From positions 4,340,001 through 4,404,000 of the forward strand of contig NZ_CP146022.1 of the NCBI RefSeq assembly GCF_036967205.1: DNA of 64,000 nucleotides, in the 5' to 3' direction. The position numbers and the translations under genes are program-made. The number at the start of each line of letters is the position of its first letter. Positions within the stretch are counted from its first letter, which is position 1. The notes under the pieces are model-generated. The model was not told the origin of the DNA. It did no database searches and was given only the letters and a program-made list of their open reading frames with translations. Positions 42,652 to 51,209 of this stretch are shown piece by piece. This DNA is from Streptomyces sp. Q6 (GTDB lineage Bacteria; Actinomycetota; Actinomycetes; Streptomycetales; Streptomycetaceae).

Positions 42652-45411
42652 CTAACGCCCCGTCGCCGTTCCGCTGTCGCCCCGTGCGAGCTGGGCTTTC
42701 GCCTCGCGCACCCCCCGCTCGAAACCCCGCTCCAGGGCGTCCTCGTGCGCCCGGCGCAGGCACGCGCGAGCCGCTTCGGCGTCGCCCAGCGCGTGCAGGG
42801 CGGCGCCCCGCGAGACGCGCAGCAGGATCTGGCGCAGCGGGGCGAGACCCTCGTCGGCGGCCGCGCCGGGCAGCGACAGACCCCGCTCCGTGCAGGCCAG
42901 TACGCCGTGGTGGTCGGCGCGGGAGGCGAGCTGGCGTGCCTGGTGCTCCAGGGCGAGGAGTTCGGTCAGGACGTCGCCGTCGGCGCGGGCGAGCGCGACG
43001 GCACGCGCCACATGGGCCAGCGACTCGGTGCCGCACGCGCCGCCCCGGTCCATGGCGATGGCCAGATTGACCAGGGCCGTCGCCTCGCTGGACGAGTCGC
43101 CCGCGCGGGCGGCGAGCGGCGGCGCGAGTTCGAGGTGGTCGAGGGCCTCGCCGAGCCGCCCCTCCTCGGTGAGCACCCAGCCGAACAGGGCGCGGATCCG
43201 TGACTCGGCGTCCGGGTCGTCGAGCCGGACGGCGGCCGCGAGGCCCGTGGCCAGCAGGGGCGCCCAGCCGTCGCGCACGTACCCGACGATGTACGGCCAC
43301 TGGAGCACCACGAGTCGCCAGGCCCGGTCGTCGAGCCCCGCGTCGTGGGCGGCGACGGCGGCCGCAGCGAGGTTCTCGCGCTCGGCCGCGTACCAGGCCA
43401 GGGCGCTCGCCCGGTCGGCCGGAGCGGGCCCGCCGAGGTCCGGCCGCACGTCGGACGGCGGCACGCAGCAGGGCCGGTCGTCGGGCTCGGCCGCGGCGGC
43501 GGCCCGCAGCGCGGTGTGCAGGTAGTGGTCGAGGAGGCGGACCAACGGCTCGGGTGGCGCGGGCCGTTCGGCGGCCGGGGCGGCCGCGTCCGGGCACAGG
43601 CCGCGCGCGTAGAGCCGGACGAGATCGTGCATCGCGTACCGGCCCGGTGCCCGCTCGGTGACCAGGTGGGCGTCCGCGAGCCGGGACAGGGCGGCGGCCG
43701 CGTCGGCGGGCGGCAGCGCGGTGAGGGCGGCGGCCGCGTACCGGTCGAACTCGGGCCCCGGCACGGCGCCGAGGTGCTCGAAGAGCAGGCGGGCGTCGGC
43801 GGGCAGGGCGCGCAGGGTGAGCCGGAGCGCTGCCGCGACCCCGGTGTCGCCGGCGTCGAGCAGCCCCAGCCTGCGCTGCTCGTCGGCCAGGTCGTCGGCG
43901 TGGTCGGACAGGGTGCGGCCGGGCCGGGCGTTGACCCGGGCCGCGACGACGCGCAGCGCGAGCGGCAGTCCGTCGCAGAGCGCGGCCAGCCGGGCCGCGG
44001 CGTCCGGTTCGGCGGCGAGCCGGTCCCCGGCGCCGGTGGCGGCGGCCAGCAGGGCGGTGGACGCGCGGCCGTCGAGGACGTCGATGCCGACGGTGCGGGC
44101 GAGTTCGCTGACCGCGAGTCCCTCCAGGCGCAACCGCGAGGTGACCAGGGCCGCGCTGCCGGGCCCCGCCGGGAGCAGCGGGCGGACCTGGTCGGCGGTG
44201 CGGGCGTCGTCGAGGACGACGAGGTGGCCGCGGCGCTCGGTGCGCGCCCGGTACGCGGCGGCCAACGCGCCCTGCGTCTCGGGGAGTTCGCGGGCCGGGA
44301 CCCCGAGCGCGATGAGGAACTCGCGCAGCACGTCGGCGGTCTGCGGGGCACCGTCGCCGTCGCTGAAGCCGCGCAGGTCGGCGAAGAGGACGCCGTCGTA
44401 GCGGCCCTGGACGGTGTGGGCCCAGTGCAGGGCGGCGGCGGTCTTGCCGACCCCGGCGGGGCCGGTGAGGACGACGACGGCCTGCTCGCGGCACGCGGCC
44501 TCGTCCAGCGCGGCCAGCTCCCGTGCGCGGCCCACGAATCCGCGCGGTGCCCGCGGCAGCAGATCGGGGCGGGCCGCGTCGCCCGGCTCCGGGCGGACGA
44601 CGGGTGCCTCGGGGCCGGTGACGTCGGGCGTGACGACGGCGGGCGGCGCCGACGCGGGGCGGTCCTGCGGGTCCGCGCCGGCCAGGATCTCCGCGTACGC
44701 CTCCCGCAGCGCGGGCCCCGGGTCGACGCCGAGCTCCTCCGCGAGCAGGGTGCGGGTGCGGTGGTACTGGTCGATGGCGTCGGACTGCCGGCCCGAGCGG
44801 TACAGGGCCCGCATCAGCGCGGCGGCGAGGGGCTCCCGCATGGGGTGCGCGACGGCTTCCGTGTGCAGCAGGGCGGCGGCCCGCACATGGCTGCCGGACT
44901 CCCCGTACGCGCGGGCCAGTTGCTCCACCGCCGACAGCCGGGCCTCCTCCAGGCCGGCCGCGGCCGCCCGCAGCGGCCCGGCGGTGGCGACGCCGACCAG
45001 GGCGGGCCCGCGCCACAGCGTGAGCGCCTCCCGCAGCAGGGACGCCGCGTCCTCGGGGAGCGCTGGTCGTGGGCGAGCCGGACGAGTTCCTCGAAGCGGT
45101 GCGCGTCGAGCAGCGACTCGGGCATCTCCAGGACGTACGCGTCGCCGCGCGTCACGAGCCGCACGTCCCACTCGTCGGCCCCGCCCTGCGCGAGCAGGGC
45201 CCGCAGCCGGGACACATGCCCCTGTGCCACGGTCCTGGCCCGCGCGGGCGGGCCCTCCGGCCACAGCGCGTCGATCAGCTGCTCCAGCGGCACGGCGGTG
45301 TTGGGACGCAGCAGCAGCGCGGCGAGCAGGCTGCGCCGCTTGGCCGGACCGAGCGGGAGTTCCCCGCTCTCCGTCGCGACACCGACCGTGCCGAGCAGCC
45401 GGAACTCCACG
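42652..45411 (-). CDS. AfsR/SARP-family regulator with NB-ARC and TPR, apparently frameshifted
   Basis: The N-terminal OmpR-like DNA-binding domain (VEFRLLGTVGVATESGELPL, then AKRRSLLAALLL) is followed by a BTAD domain (GRQSDAIDQYHRTRTLLAEE). The NB-ARC ATPase has P-loop GPAGVGKT and Walker B HLVVLDDARTA. TPR-like repeats end the protein, about 920 residues in all, as in AfsR. Between LVRLAHDQRSP and EDAASLLREALTLW the frame changes, consistent with one base lost in GGGG at 45055-45058. The proposed start is GTG 45409-45411. It probably regulates secondary metabolism, though no biosynthetic cluster is near. Confidence 0.8.
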   Translation of the reverse strand, partial: RGVPAARHGRCRDGERGTPARSGQAAQPARRAAAASQHRRAAGAADRRAVAGGPARAGQDRGTGACVPAAGPARAGRGRRVGRAARDARRRVRPGDARVAARRAPLRGTRPARPRPALPEDAASLLREALTLWRGPALVGVATAGPLRAAAAGLEEARLSAVEQLARAYGESGSHVRAAALLHTEAVAHPMREPLAAALMRALYRSGRQSDAIDQYHRTRTLLAEELGVDPGPALREAYAEILAGADPQDRPASAPPAVVTPDVTGPEAPVVRPEPGDAARPDLLPRAPRGFVGRARELAALDEAACREQAVVVLTGPAGVGKTAAALHWAHTVQGRYDGVLFADLRGFSDGDGAPQTADVLREFLIALGVPARELPETQGALAAAYRARTERRGHLVVLDDARTADQVRPLLPAGPGSAALVTSRLRLEGLAVSELARTVGIDVLDGRASTALLAAATGAGDRLAAEPDAAARLAALCDGLPLALRVVAARVNARPGRTLSDHADDLADEQRRLGLLDAGDTGVAAALRLTLRALPADARLLFEHLGAVPGPEFDRYAAAALTALPPADAAAALSRLADAHLVTERAPGRYAMHDLVRLYARGLCPDAAAPAAERPAPPEPLVRLLDHYLHTALRAAAAAEPDDRPCCVPPSDVRPDLGGPAPADRASALAWYAAERENLAAAAVAAHDAGLDDRAWRLVVLQWPYIVGYVRDGWAPLLATGLAAAVRLDDPDAESRIRALFGWVLTEEGRLGEALDHLELAPPLAARAGDSSSEATALVNLAIAMDRGGACGTESLAHVARAVALARADGDVLTELLALEHQARQLASRADHHGVLACTERGLSLPGAAADEGLAPLRQILLRVSRGAALHALGDAEAARACLRRAHEDALERGFERGVREAKAQLARGDSGTATGR

Positions 45412-45536
45412 ACAGCGCCCCCCGTATGCCCCGAAAGCCTCACATGCGATTCGAGGTGATCCCCTGTGATCCCAGGTGATCAGGGTACGCGCCGGTAGCT
45501 ACCGGGGACGACGTCCCTCGGCCCCCGCCGGGGACC

Positions 45537-45761
45537 TCAGAAACGGCGGTCCCGCTCCTCTTCCACGACGGTCGTCTGCGCCGGCGGGACGACGGTGCGG
45601 CGCCGCCGTCCGACGCTGCGGAACACGAAGAGGCCGATCAGGCCGACGATCATCAGGATCCAGCCGACCAGATCGAGATTCACGCTCTCCATGTGCCAGT
45701 CGGTCGCGAACGCCAGGATCGCCCCCACGGCGATCAGAATGATGCAACCCCCCATGCTCAT
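45537..45761 (-). CDS. Small two-TM membrane protein (DUF6458 type)
   Basis: 74 aa. Two hydrophobic helices (CIILIAVGAILAFATDW and VGWILMIVGLIGLFVF) flank an extracellular VNLDLVG stretch. The C-terminus is basic, then acidic (RSVGRRRRTVV, EEERDRRF). This matches the DUF6458 family of small actinobacterial membrane proteins, of unknown role. ATG 45759-45761 has GGAGG upstream. Confidence 0.82.
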   Translation of the reverse strand: MSMGGCIILIAVGAILAFATDWHMESVNLDLVGWILMIVGLIGLFVFRSVGRRRRTVVPPAQTTVVEEERDRRF

Positions 45762-45800
45762 GAGGTTCGCCTCCCAGACTGTGTGTGTCGTACGCATACT

Positions 45801-45828
45801 CGAAGACCCCGGGTACCCGGGGCCTTCG
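45801..45828. terminator. Palindromic hairpin between M18 peptidase end and small membrane protein
   Basis: CGAAG-A-CCCCGGG-TA-CCCGGGG-C-CTTCG is a near-perfect hairpin with one mismatch. It lies just downstream of the minus-strand peptidase stop. Confidence 0.75.
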
Positions 45829-45860
45829 ACGTCACACGCGCGTGGGGGAACTGGCGGAAC

Positions 45861-47159
45861 TCATCCCTCCAGGAACGCCGTCAGGGCGTTCGCCAGCAGG
45901 AACGGGTCGTCGGCGCCGCACAGTTCACGCACGCTGTGCATGGAGAGGATCGCCGCGCCGATGTCGACGGTCTTGATGCCGTGCCGGGCCGCGGTGATCG
46001 GACCGATCGTCGTGCCGCACGGCATCGCGTTGTTGGAGACGAACGACTGGAACGGCACGCCCGCCTTCTCGCACGCGGCCGCGAACACGGCCCGGCCCGA
46101 ACCGTCCGTCGCGTAGCGGTTGTTGACGTTCACCTTGAGGATCGGTCCGCCGTTGGCCCGCGGGTGGTGCGTGGGGTCGTGCCGCTCGGCGTAGTTGGGG
46201 TGCACGGCGTGACCGGTGTCCGACGACAGGCACACCGTCCCGGCGAAGGCCCGCGCCCGGTCCTCGTACGCGCCGCCGCGTGCGAAGACGGACCGCTCCA
46301 GGACGCTGCCGAGCAGCGGCCCGTCGGCGCCGGTGTCGGACTGCGAGCCGTTCTCCTCGTGGTCGAAGGCGGCGAGCACGGGGATGTACGGCAGCTCCTC
46401 CTGCCGGCTCACCTCGGCGAGCGCGGCCGTACAGGCGTGCACGGACAGCAGGTTGTCCATCCGCGGCCCGGCCAGGAGTTCCTGGTCGCGGCCGAGGTAG
46501 GCGGGCGCCTCGATGGCGTACGTCATCAGGTCCCAGCCGGTGATGTCACCGCGGCCGAGCCCGTACTCGTCCTCCAGGAAGCCGAGCAGGTCGCCCTCGT
46601 GGACGTCGTTGCCCAGGCCCCAGATGGGCTGCATGTGGCGCTGCTTGTCGAGCTTGAGCCCGTCCACGTTCACGGAGCGGTCCAGGTGGACGGCGAGCTG
46701 CGGGACGCGCAGCAGGGCGCGGTCGATGTTCACGAGCCGCTCGCCGCCGTCGCGCAGCGAGATCCGGCCGGCGAGCCCGAGGTCCCGGTCGAGCCAGGAG
46801 TTGAGGAGCGGGCCGCCGTAGATCTCGACGGCGACCTGCCGCCAGCCGTTGCTCCCCATGTCGGGCTGCGGCTTCACCCGCAGGTTCGGGGAGTCGGTGT
46901 GGGCGCCGACGATCCGGAACGGGGTGTGGGCGCGCGCGCCCTCCGGCACGAACCAGGCGATGATCGCGCCGCCGCGCGTCACGAACTTCCCGCCGGTGGT
47001 CCCGTCCCAGGCGTCCGTCTCCGCGACCTGCTTGAACCCCGCCTTCTCCAGGCGCGCCGCCACGTTCGCCACGGCGTGGTACGGCGTGGGGCTCGCGGCG
47101 AGGAAGGTCATCAGGTCGTCGGTGTGCCCACGATCGAAGGGGCGGGAGGGTGTGCGCAT
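45861..47159 (-). CDS. M18-family aminopeptidase (aspartyl aminopeptidase)
   Basis: 432 aa. Metal-binding and catalytic motifs of M18 are seen: VGAHTDSPNLRVKP for the first metal histidine and aspartate, FDHEENGSQSDTGADGPL for the catalytic glutamate region, and SSDTGHAVHPNY late. NGGPILKVNVNNRYATD is also conserved. It removes N-terminal acidic residues in the cytoplasm. The start is ATG 47157-47159 (MRTPSRPFDRGHTDDLMTFL). The enzyme is complete and of normal length. Confidence 0.93.
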   Translation of the reverse strand: MRTPSRPFDRGHTDDLMTFLAASPTPYHAVANVAARLEKAGFKQVAETDAWDGTTGGKFVTRGGAIIAWFVPEGARAHTPFRIVGAHTDSPNLRVKPQPDMGSNGWRQVAVEIYGGPLLNSWLDRDLGLAGRISLRDGGERLVNIDRALLRVPQLAVHLDRSVNVDGLKLDKQRHMQPIWGLGNDVHEGDLLGFLEDEYGLGRGDITGWDLMTYAIEAPAYLGRDQELLAGPRMDNLLSVHACTAALAEVSRQEELPYIPVLAAFDHEENGSQSDTGADGPLLGSVLERSVFARGGAYEDRARAFAGTVCLSSDTGHAVHPNYAERHDPTHHPRANGGPILKVNVNNRYATDGSGRAVFAAACEKAGVPFQSFVSNNAMPCGTTIGPITAARHGIKTVDIGAAILSMHSVRELCGADDPFLLANALTAFLEG

Positions 47160-47246
47160 GCGGCCAGAGTAGTGCGGGCCGCCGGGCGGCTGCGCGCGCG
47201 TGCCGGGGGCGGTGCGACGGCGGCCGCGGGCCGGTGGGGGTGCTCG

Positions 47247-47348
47247 CGCGGTTGCCCGCGCCCCTGAAATGCGGTCGCTGCGCGCCGTGCTTCCCCGACG
47301 GAGGCCGAGCGGCGAAGCCGCGAGCCTCCAGGGGCGCGGGGAACCGCG
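47247..47348. repeat. Long inverted repeat with 20-bp arms
   Basis: CGCGGTTGCCCGCGCCCCTG (47247-47266) and CAGGGGCGCGGGGAACCGCG (47329-47348) are inverted with one mismatch across a 62-base spacer. The arms resemble the common streptomycete intergenic repeat CGCGGTTCCCCGCGCCCCTG. Confidence 0.8.
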
Positions 47349-47391
47349 TGTGACCAGCCCCCACCGGGCCGCATCCGGCGCACACGCCGAT

Positions 47392-47427
47392 GAGGCCCGT
47401 CGTCCCCCGGCAGGGGCGACGGGCCTC
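47392..47427. terminator. Hairpin after acyl-CoA dehydrogenase gene
   Basis: GAGGCCCGTCG (47392-47402) and CGACGGGCCTC (47417-47427) form a perfect stem, extended by CCC/GGG inside. It lies 26 bases beyond the stop of the minus-strand dehydrogenase gene. Confidence 0.8.
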
Positions 47428-47452
47428 ACGGCATGATCCGGTGCGGCGGAGC

Positions 47453-49291
47453 CTAGAAGGCCGCCTCGTCCAGCTCCATCACGTCGAGCCCGGACGCGCT
47501 CGTGCCCTGGGCCAGCTTGCGCTCGCCCGTCACGCCCGGCAGGACGTTCGCCGCGAAGAACTTCGCCGCGGCGATCTTGCCCTGGTAGAAGGGGACGTCC
47601 TTGGCGGACGCGCCCGCCGCCAGCTTCTCGGCCGCCACCGCGGCGCCCTTGAGGAGCAGGTAGCCGACGACCACGTCACCGGAGGCCATCAGCAGCCGGG
47701 TCGTGTTCAGGCCCACCTTGTAGATGTTCTTGGGATCCTGTTCGGTGGCGGCCAGGTCCGTCAGCATGATGCCGACGATGGCCTCCAGCTCGACGGCCGC
47801 CTTGGCCAGGTGCTCGCGGGCCGCGGACAGCTCCTCGCCGCCCGACTCGATCGCGAGGAACTTCTTGATCTCCTCGGCCAGGCCGTTCAGCGCGGCGCCC
47901 TGGTTGCGGACGATCTTCCGGAAGAAGAAGTCCTGGCCCTGGATCGCCGTCGTGCCCTCGTAGAGCGTGTCGATCTTCGAGTCACGGATGTACTGCTCGA
48001 TCGGGTACTCCTGGAGGAACCCGGAGCCGCCGAACGTCTGGAGCGACTGCGCCAGCTGCTCGTAGCCCTTCTCCGAGCCGTAGCCCTTCACGATCGGCAG
48101 GAGCAGGTCGTTCAGCGCGTGGTCGGCGCTCGCGTCCTCGCCCGCGGCCTCCTTGACCTGGATCGTGTCCTGGACCGCGGCCGTGTGGAGGACGAGCGCG
48201 CGCATGCCCTCGGCGTACGACTTCTGCGTCAGGAGCGAGCGGCGCACGTCCGGGTGGTGCGTGATGGTGACCTTCGGCGCGGCCTTGTCCATGAACTGGG
48301 CGAGGTCCGGGCCCTGCACGCGCTCCTTGGCGTACTCCAGGGCGTTCAGGTAGCCGGTCGACAGCGTCGAGATCGCCTTCGTGCCGACCATCATGCGGGC
48401 GAACTCGATGATGCGGAACATCTGGCGGATGCCGTCGTGCTTGTCGCCGATCAGCCAGCCCTTGGCGGGGTGCTGGTCGCCGAACGTCATCTCGCACGTG
48501 TTGGACGCCTTGAGGCCCATCTTGTGCTCGACGTTGGTCGCGTACACGCCGTTGCGCTCGCCCAGCTCGCCGGTCTCCCAGTCGAACTCGAACTTCGGGA
48601 CGAGGAAGAGGGACAGGCCCTTGGTGCCGGGGCCGTGGCCCTCGGGGCGGGCGAGGACGTAGTGGAGGATGTTCTCCGACATGTCGTGCTCACCGGACGT
48701 GATGAACCGCTTCACGCCCTCGATGTGCCACGAGCCGTCCTCCTGCTGCACGGCCTTGGTGCGGCCGGCGCCCACGTCCGAACCGGCGTCCGGCTCGGTC
48801 AGGACCATCGTCGAGCCCCACTGCTTCTCGACGGCGATCTCGGCGATCTTCTTCTGCGCCTCGTTGCCCTCGTCGAAGAGGATGCCGGCGAACGCCGGGC
48901 CCGAGGAGTACATCCACAGGGCCGGGTTCGCGCCGAGGACCAGCTCGCCGAAGGCCCAGATCAGGGAGCGCGGCGCGGTGGTGCCGCCGATCTCCTCGGG
49001 CAGGCCCAGACGCCAGTACTCGGCGTCCATGAAGGCCTGGTAGCTCTTCTTGAAGGAGGCCGGGACCGGGGCCGTGTGCGTCTGCGGGTCGAAGACCGGC
49101 GGGTTGCGGTCGGCGTCCGCGAAGGACTCGGCCAGGTCGTTCTCGGAGAGGCGGGCGACCTCTTCGAGGATGCTCTTGGCGGTGTCGACGTCCATCTCCC
49201 CGAACGGGCCGGTGCCGTACAGCTTGTCGCGGCCGAGCACCTCGAAGAGGTTGAACTCGATGTCGCGGAGATTCGACTTGTAATGCCCCAT
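47453..49291 (-). CDS. Acyl-CoA dehydrogenase, long form with C-terminal extension
   Basis: 612 aa FAD enzyme. The N-domain has [20 protein letters not shown]. The middle beta domain reads [19 protein letters not shown] and [10 protein letters not shown]. The helical C-domain has [16 protein letters not shown] and [20 protein letters not shown]. About 130 further residues carry the acyl-CoA dehydrogenase C-terminal extension found in the DmdC/FadE5-like class. It likely acts on short- or medium-chain CoA esters. It is a single-gene unit with a strong terminator. Confidence 0.92.
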   Translation of the reverse strand: MGHYKSNLRDIEFNLFEVLGRDKLYGTGPFGEMDVDTAKSILEEVARLSENDLAESFADADRNPPVFDPQTHTAPVPASFKKSYQAFMDAEYWRLGLPEEIGGTTAPRSLIWAFGELVLGANPALWMYSSGPAFAGILFDEGNEAQKKIAEIAVEKQWGSTMVLTEPDAGSDVGAGRTKAVQQEDGSWHIEGVKRFITSGEHDMSENILHYVLARPEGHGPGTKGLSLFLVPKFEFDWETGELGERNGVYATNVEHKMGLKASNTCEMTFGDQHPAKGWLIGDKHDGIRQMFRIIEFARMMVGTKAISTLSTGYLNALEYAKERVQGPDLAQFMDKAAPKVTITHHPDVRRSLLTQKSYAEGMRALVLHTAAVQDTIQVKEAAGEDASADHALNDLLLPIVKGYGSEKGYEQLAQSLQTFGGSGFLQEYPIEQYIRDSKIDTLYEGTTAIQGQDFFFRKIVRNQGAALNGLAEEIKKFLAIESGGEELSAAREHLAKAAVELEAIVGIMLTDLAATEQDPKNIYKVGLNTTRLLMASGDVVVGYLLLKGAAVAAEKLAAGASAKDVPFYQGKIAAAKFFAANVLPGVTGERKLAQGTSASGLDVMELDEAAF

Positions 49292-49495
49292 GGCGACGGC
49301 TCCGTTAATTCTGTATCCGGGAGGGGGATCGTCCTCGTACGCGTACCAACTAGTAACAACAGGATGCTACCCGCCGGTAATAAGAATCAACCCCGCAGGG
49401 CCAAGTGTGACCAAACCCCGCGCTTCACGGTCCCCTCGCGCCCCTTCTCGCGCAAGGGCTCCGGCAGTCCGCCGGCCCTCGGTACTCTTGCCCCC

Positions 49496-49972
49496 ATGTA
49501 CGGATACGAGCAGCACGCCGGAGGGGCTGCTGCCGGGCAGCAGTACGCGCCGCCGCAGCAGGGGATGCAGGGCGGGTACGGGCAGCAGGCGCCGCCGCTG
49601 TACCCGGAGCCGTCGCCTCCGTCGCTCGCCGACGCGGTCCGCGCGTTCACCACGGGCTCGATGTCCGCCGAGGACTTCCAGCAGATCTTCGCGTCGTCGA
49701 AGGTCTACTGCCCGCGCGGTGACAACCCGGGCTTCCTCGCGCTGCACAACACCCAGCAGCCGGTGATCCCGATGTTCACCACGCTCAAGGAGCTGCGGCG
49801 GTACGCGGGCAAGGAGTCCAAGTACTTCGTCATCACGGGCGCCGAGGTGATCGACCTGCTGCCCACCGGGTACGGCTTCGTCCTCGACATGGAGGGCGAG
49901 CACCGGATGGTCTTCGACGCCAAGGCGGTCGAGCAGATGGTCGACTTCGCCATGCGCCGCATGTACGGCTGA
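49496..49972 (+). CDS. SseB-like N-terminal domain protein with Gln/Gly/Pro-rich leader
   Basis: 158 aa. A low-complexity leader (Tyr-, Gln-, Gly- and Pro-rich, residues 1-40) precedes SPPSLADAVRAFTTGSMSAE, then VYCPRGDNPGFLALHNTQQP and VIPMFTTLKELRRYAGKE, the SseB N-terminal-domain pattern. Function unknown. An ATG at 49496 (MYGYEQHAGG) is supported by the -10-like GGTACTCTTG. It is followed by a 12-bp hairpin. Confidence 0.8.
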   Translation: MYGYEQHAGGAAAGQQYAPPQQGMQGGYGQQAPPLYPEPSPPSLADAVRAFTTGSMSAEDFQQIFASSKVYCPRGDNPGFLALHNTQQPVIPMFTTLKELRRYAGKESKYFVITGAEVIDLLPTGYGFVLDMEGEHRMVFDAKAVEQMVDFAMRRMYG

Positions 49973-50031
49973 CACCGCTGTCCAGGGCCGTACGGCTCCC
50001 CGTGCGGACAACCGAACACAGCTCACCGTCG

Positions 50032-50059
50032 ACGCCCGGAGGGAATGCCCTCCGGGCGT
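50032..50059 (+). terminator. Very strong hairpin after the SseB-like gene
   Basis: ACGCCCGGAGGG (50032-50043) and CCCTCCGGGCGT (50048-50059) form a perfect 12-bp stem with an AATG loop. Confidence 0.85.
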
Positions 50060-50090
50060 TCGGCGTTCCAGGTGGCAGAAAGTTCTACGT

Positions 50091-50104
50091 TCAACTAAAG
50101 TTGA
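50091..50104. promoter_or_regulatory. Palindrome upstream of the pirin gene
   Basis: TCAACT-AA-AGTTGA is a perfect 6-2-6 inverted repeat 30 bp before the pirin ATG. It stands out as AT-rich in a GC-rich genome, as expected for an operator (for example of a MarR- or TetR-family factor). The regulator is not adjacent. Confidence 0.65.
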
Positions 50105-50133
50105 GGCACGAGGACGCCAAGGAGGTCCCCAAA

Positions 50134-51099
50134 ATGCCCGCTGTGACCGTCGAGAACCCGCTGACCCTGCCCCGTGTGGCCGCGCCGGTGGACGCGCTCT
50201 CGCGCCCCGTGCTCGCCGTGACGACCGCGCCCAGCGGCTTCGAGGGGGAGGGATTCCCGGTGCGCCGCGCGTTCGCCGGGATCAACTACAAGTACCTCGA
50301 CCCGTTCATCATGATGGACCAGATGGGTGAGGTGGAGTACGCGCCGGGAGAGCCCAAGGGCACGCCCTGGCACCCGCACCGCGGCTTCGAGACCGTCACG
50401 TACATCATCGACGGGACCTTCATCCACCAGGACAGCAACGGTGGCGGCGGCACCATCACCAACGGCGACACCCAGTGGATGACGGCGGGCTCGGGCCTGC
50501 TGCACATCGAGGCGCCGCCGGAGTCCCTCGTCATGTCGGGCGGCCTCTTCCACGGCCTCCAGCTGTGGGTGAACCTGCCCGCCAAGGACAAGATGCAGGA
50601 CCCCCGCTACCAGGACATCCGCGGCGGCCAGGTCAAGCTGCTCACCACCGAGGACGGCGGCGCGCTGCTCCGCGTCATCGCCGGTGAGTTCGACGGCCAC
50701 GAGGGCCCCGGCATCACGCACACGCCGATCACGATGGTGCACGCCACCATCCGGCCCGGCGCCGAGGCGACGCTGCCCTGGCGCGAGGACTACAACGGCC
50801 TCGTGTACGTGCTCGCGGGCAAGGGCACCGTGGGCGCCGACCGGCGTCCCGTGCGCATGGGCCAGACCGCCGTGTTCGGCGCCGGCTCGTCCCTGACCGT
50901 GCGCGCCGACGAGTCCCAGGACTCGAACACCCCGGACCTCGAAGTGGTCATCCTGGGCGGGCAGCCGATCCGTGAGCCCATGGCCCACTACGGCCCGTTC
51001 GTCATGAACACCAAGGCCGAGCTCCAGCAGGCCTTCGACGACTTCCAGGCCGGCCGCCTGGGCGTCGTCCCGACCGTGGAGCGCCTGCCGCACACGTGA
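50134..51099 (+). CDS. Pirin-family bicupin protein
   Basis: 321 aa. The N-terminal cupin contains the pirin signature DPFIMMDQMGEVEYAPGEPK and PHRGFETVTYIIDG with its histidine metal ligands. GLLHIEAPPE, GLFHGLQLWVNLPAKDK and PRYQDI follow. A second cupin domain completes the bicupin. Pirins bind iron or copper, and some have quercetinase or redox-sensing roles. GGAGG lies 9-13 bases before ATG 50134. A palindromic operator candidate is just upstream. Confidence 0.92.
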   Translation: MPAVTVENPLTLPRVAAPVDALSRPVLAVTTAPSGFEGEGFPVRRAFAGINYKYLDPFIMMDQMGEVEYAPGEPKGTPWHPHRGFETVTYIIDGTFIHQDSNGGGGTITNGDTQWMTAGSGLLHIEAPPESLVMSGGLFHGLQLWVNLPAKDKMQDPRYQDIRGGQVKLLTTEDGGALLRVIAGEFDGHEGPGITHTPITMVHATIRPGAEATLPWREDYNGLVYVLAGKGTVGADRRPVRMGQTAVFGAGSSLTVRADESQDSNTPDLEVVILGGQPIREPMAHYGPFVMNTKAELQQAFDDFQAGRLGVVPTVERLPHT

Positions 51100-51122
51100 C
51101 CCGGCCGTGTCCTGCCGGGAGC

Positions 51123-51153
51123 TGACGGGCCGTCGCCATATGACGGCCCGTCA
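51123..51153 (+). terminator. Strong hairpin after pirin
   Basis: TGACGGGCCGTC (51123-51134) and GACGGCCCGTCA (51142-51153) form a perfect 12-bp stem with a 7-base loop. Confidence 0.85.
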
Positions 51154-51209
51154 CCCGGCCGGACCCGCCCGGCGGGTGCTCGCCCGTACGTCCATGATCG
51201 GATGGCGGT

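Noticed and set aside
42652-45411. A biosynthetic gene cluster around the AfsR-like regulator
   Set aside because: Neighbours are a lipoprotein, a cupin, small membrane and housekeeping genes; no synthase, tailoring or export set is seen.
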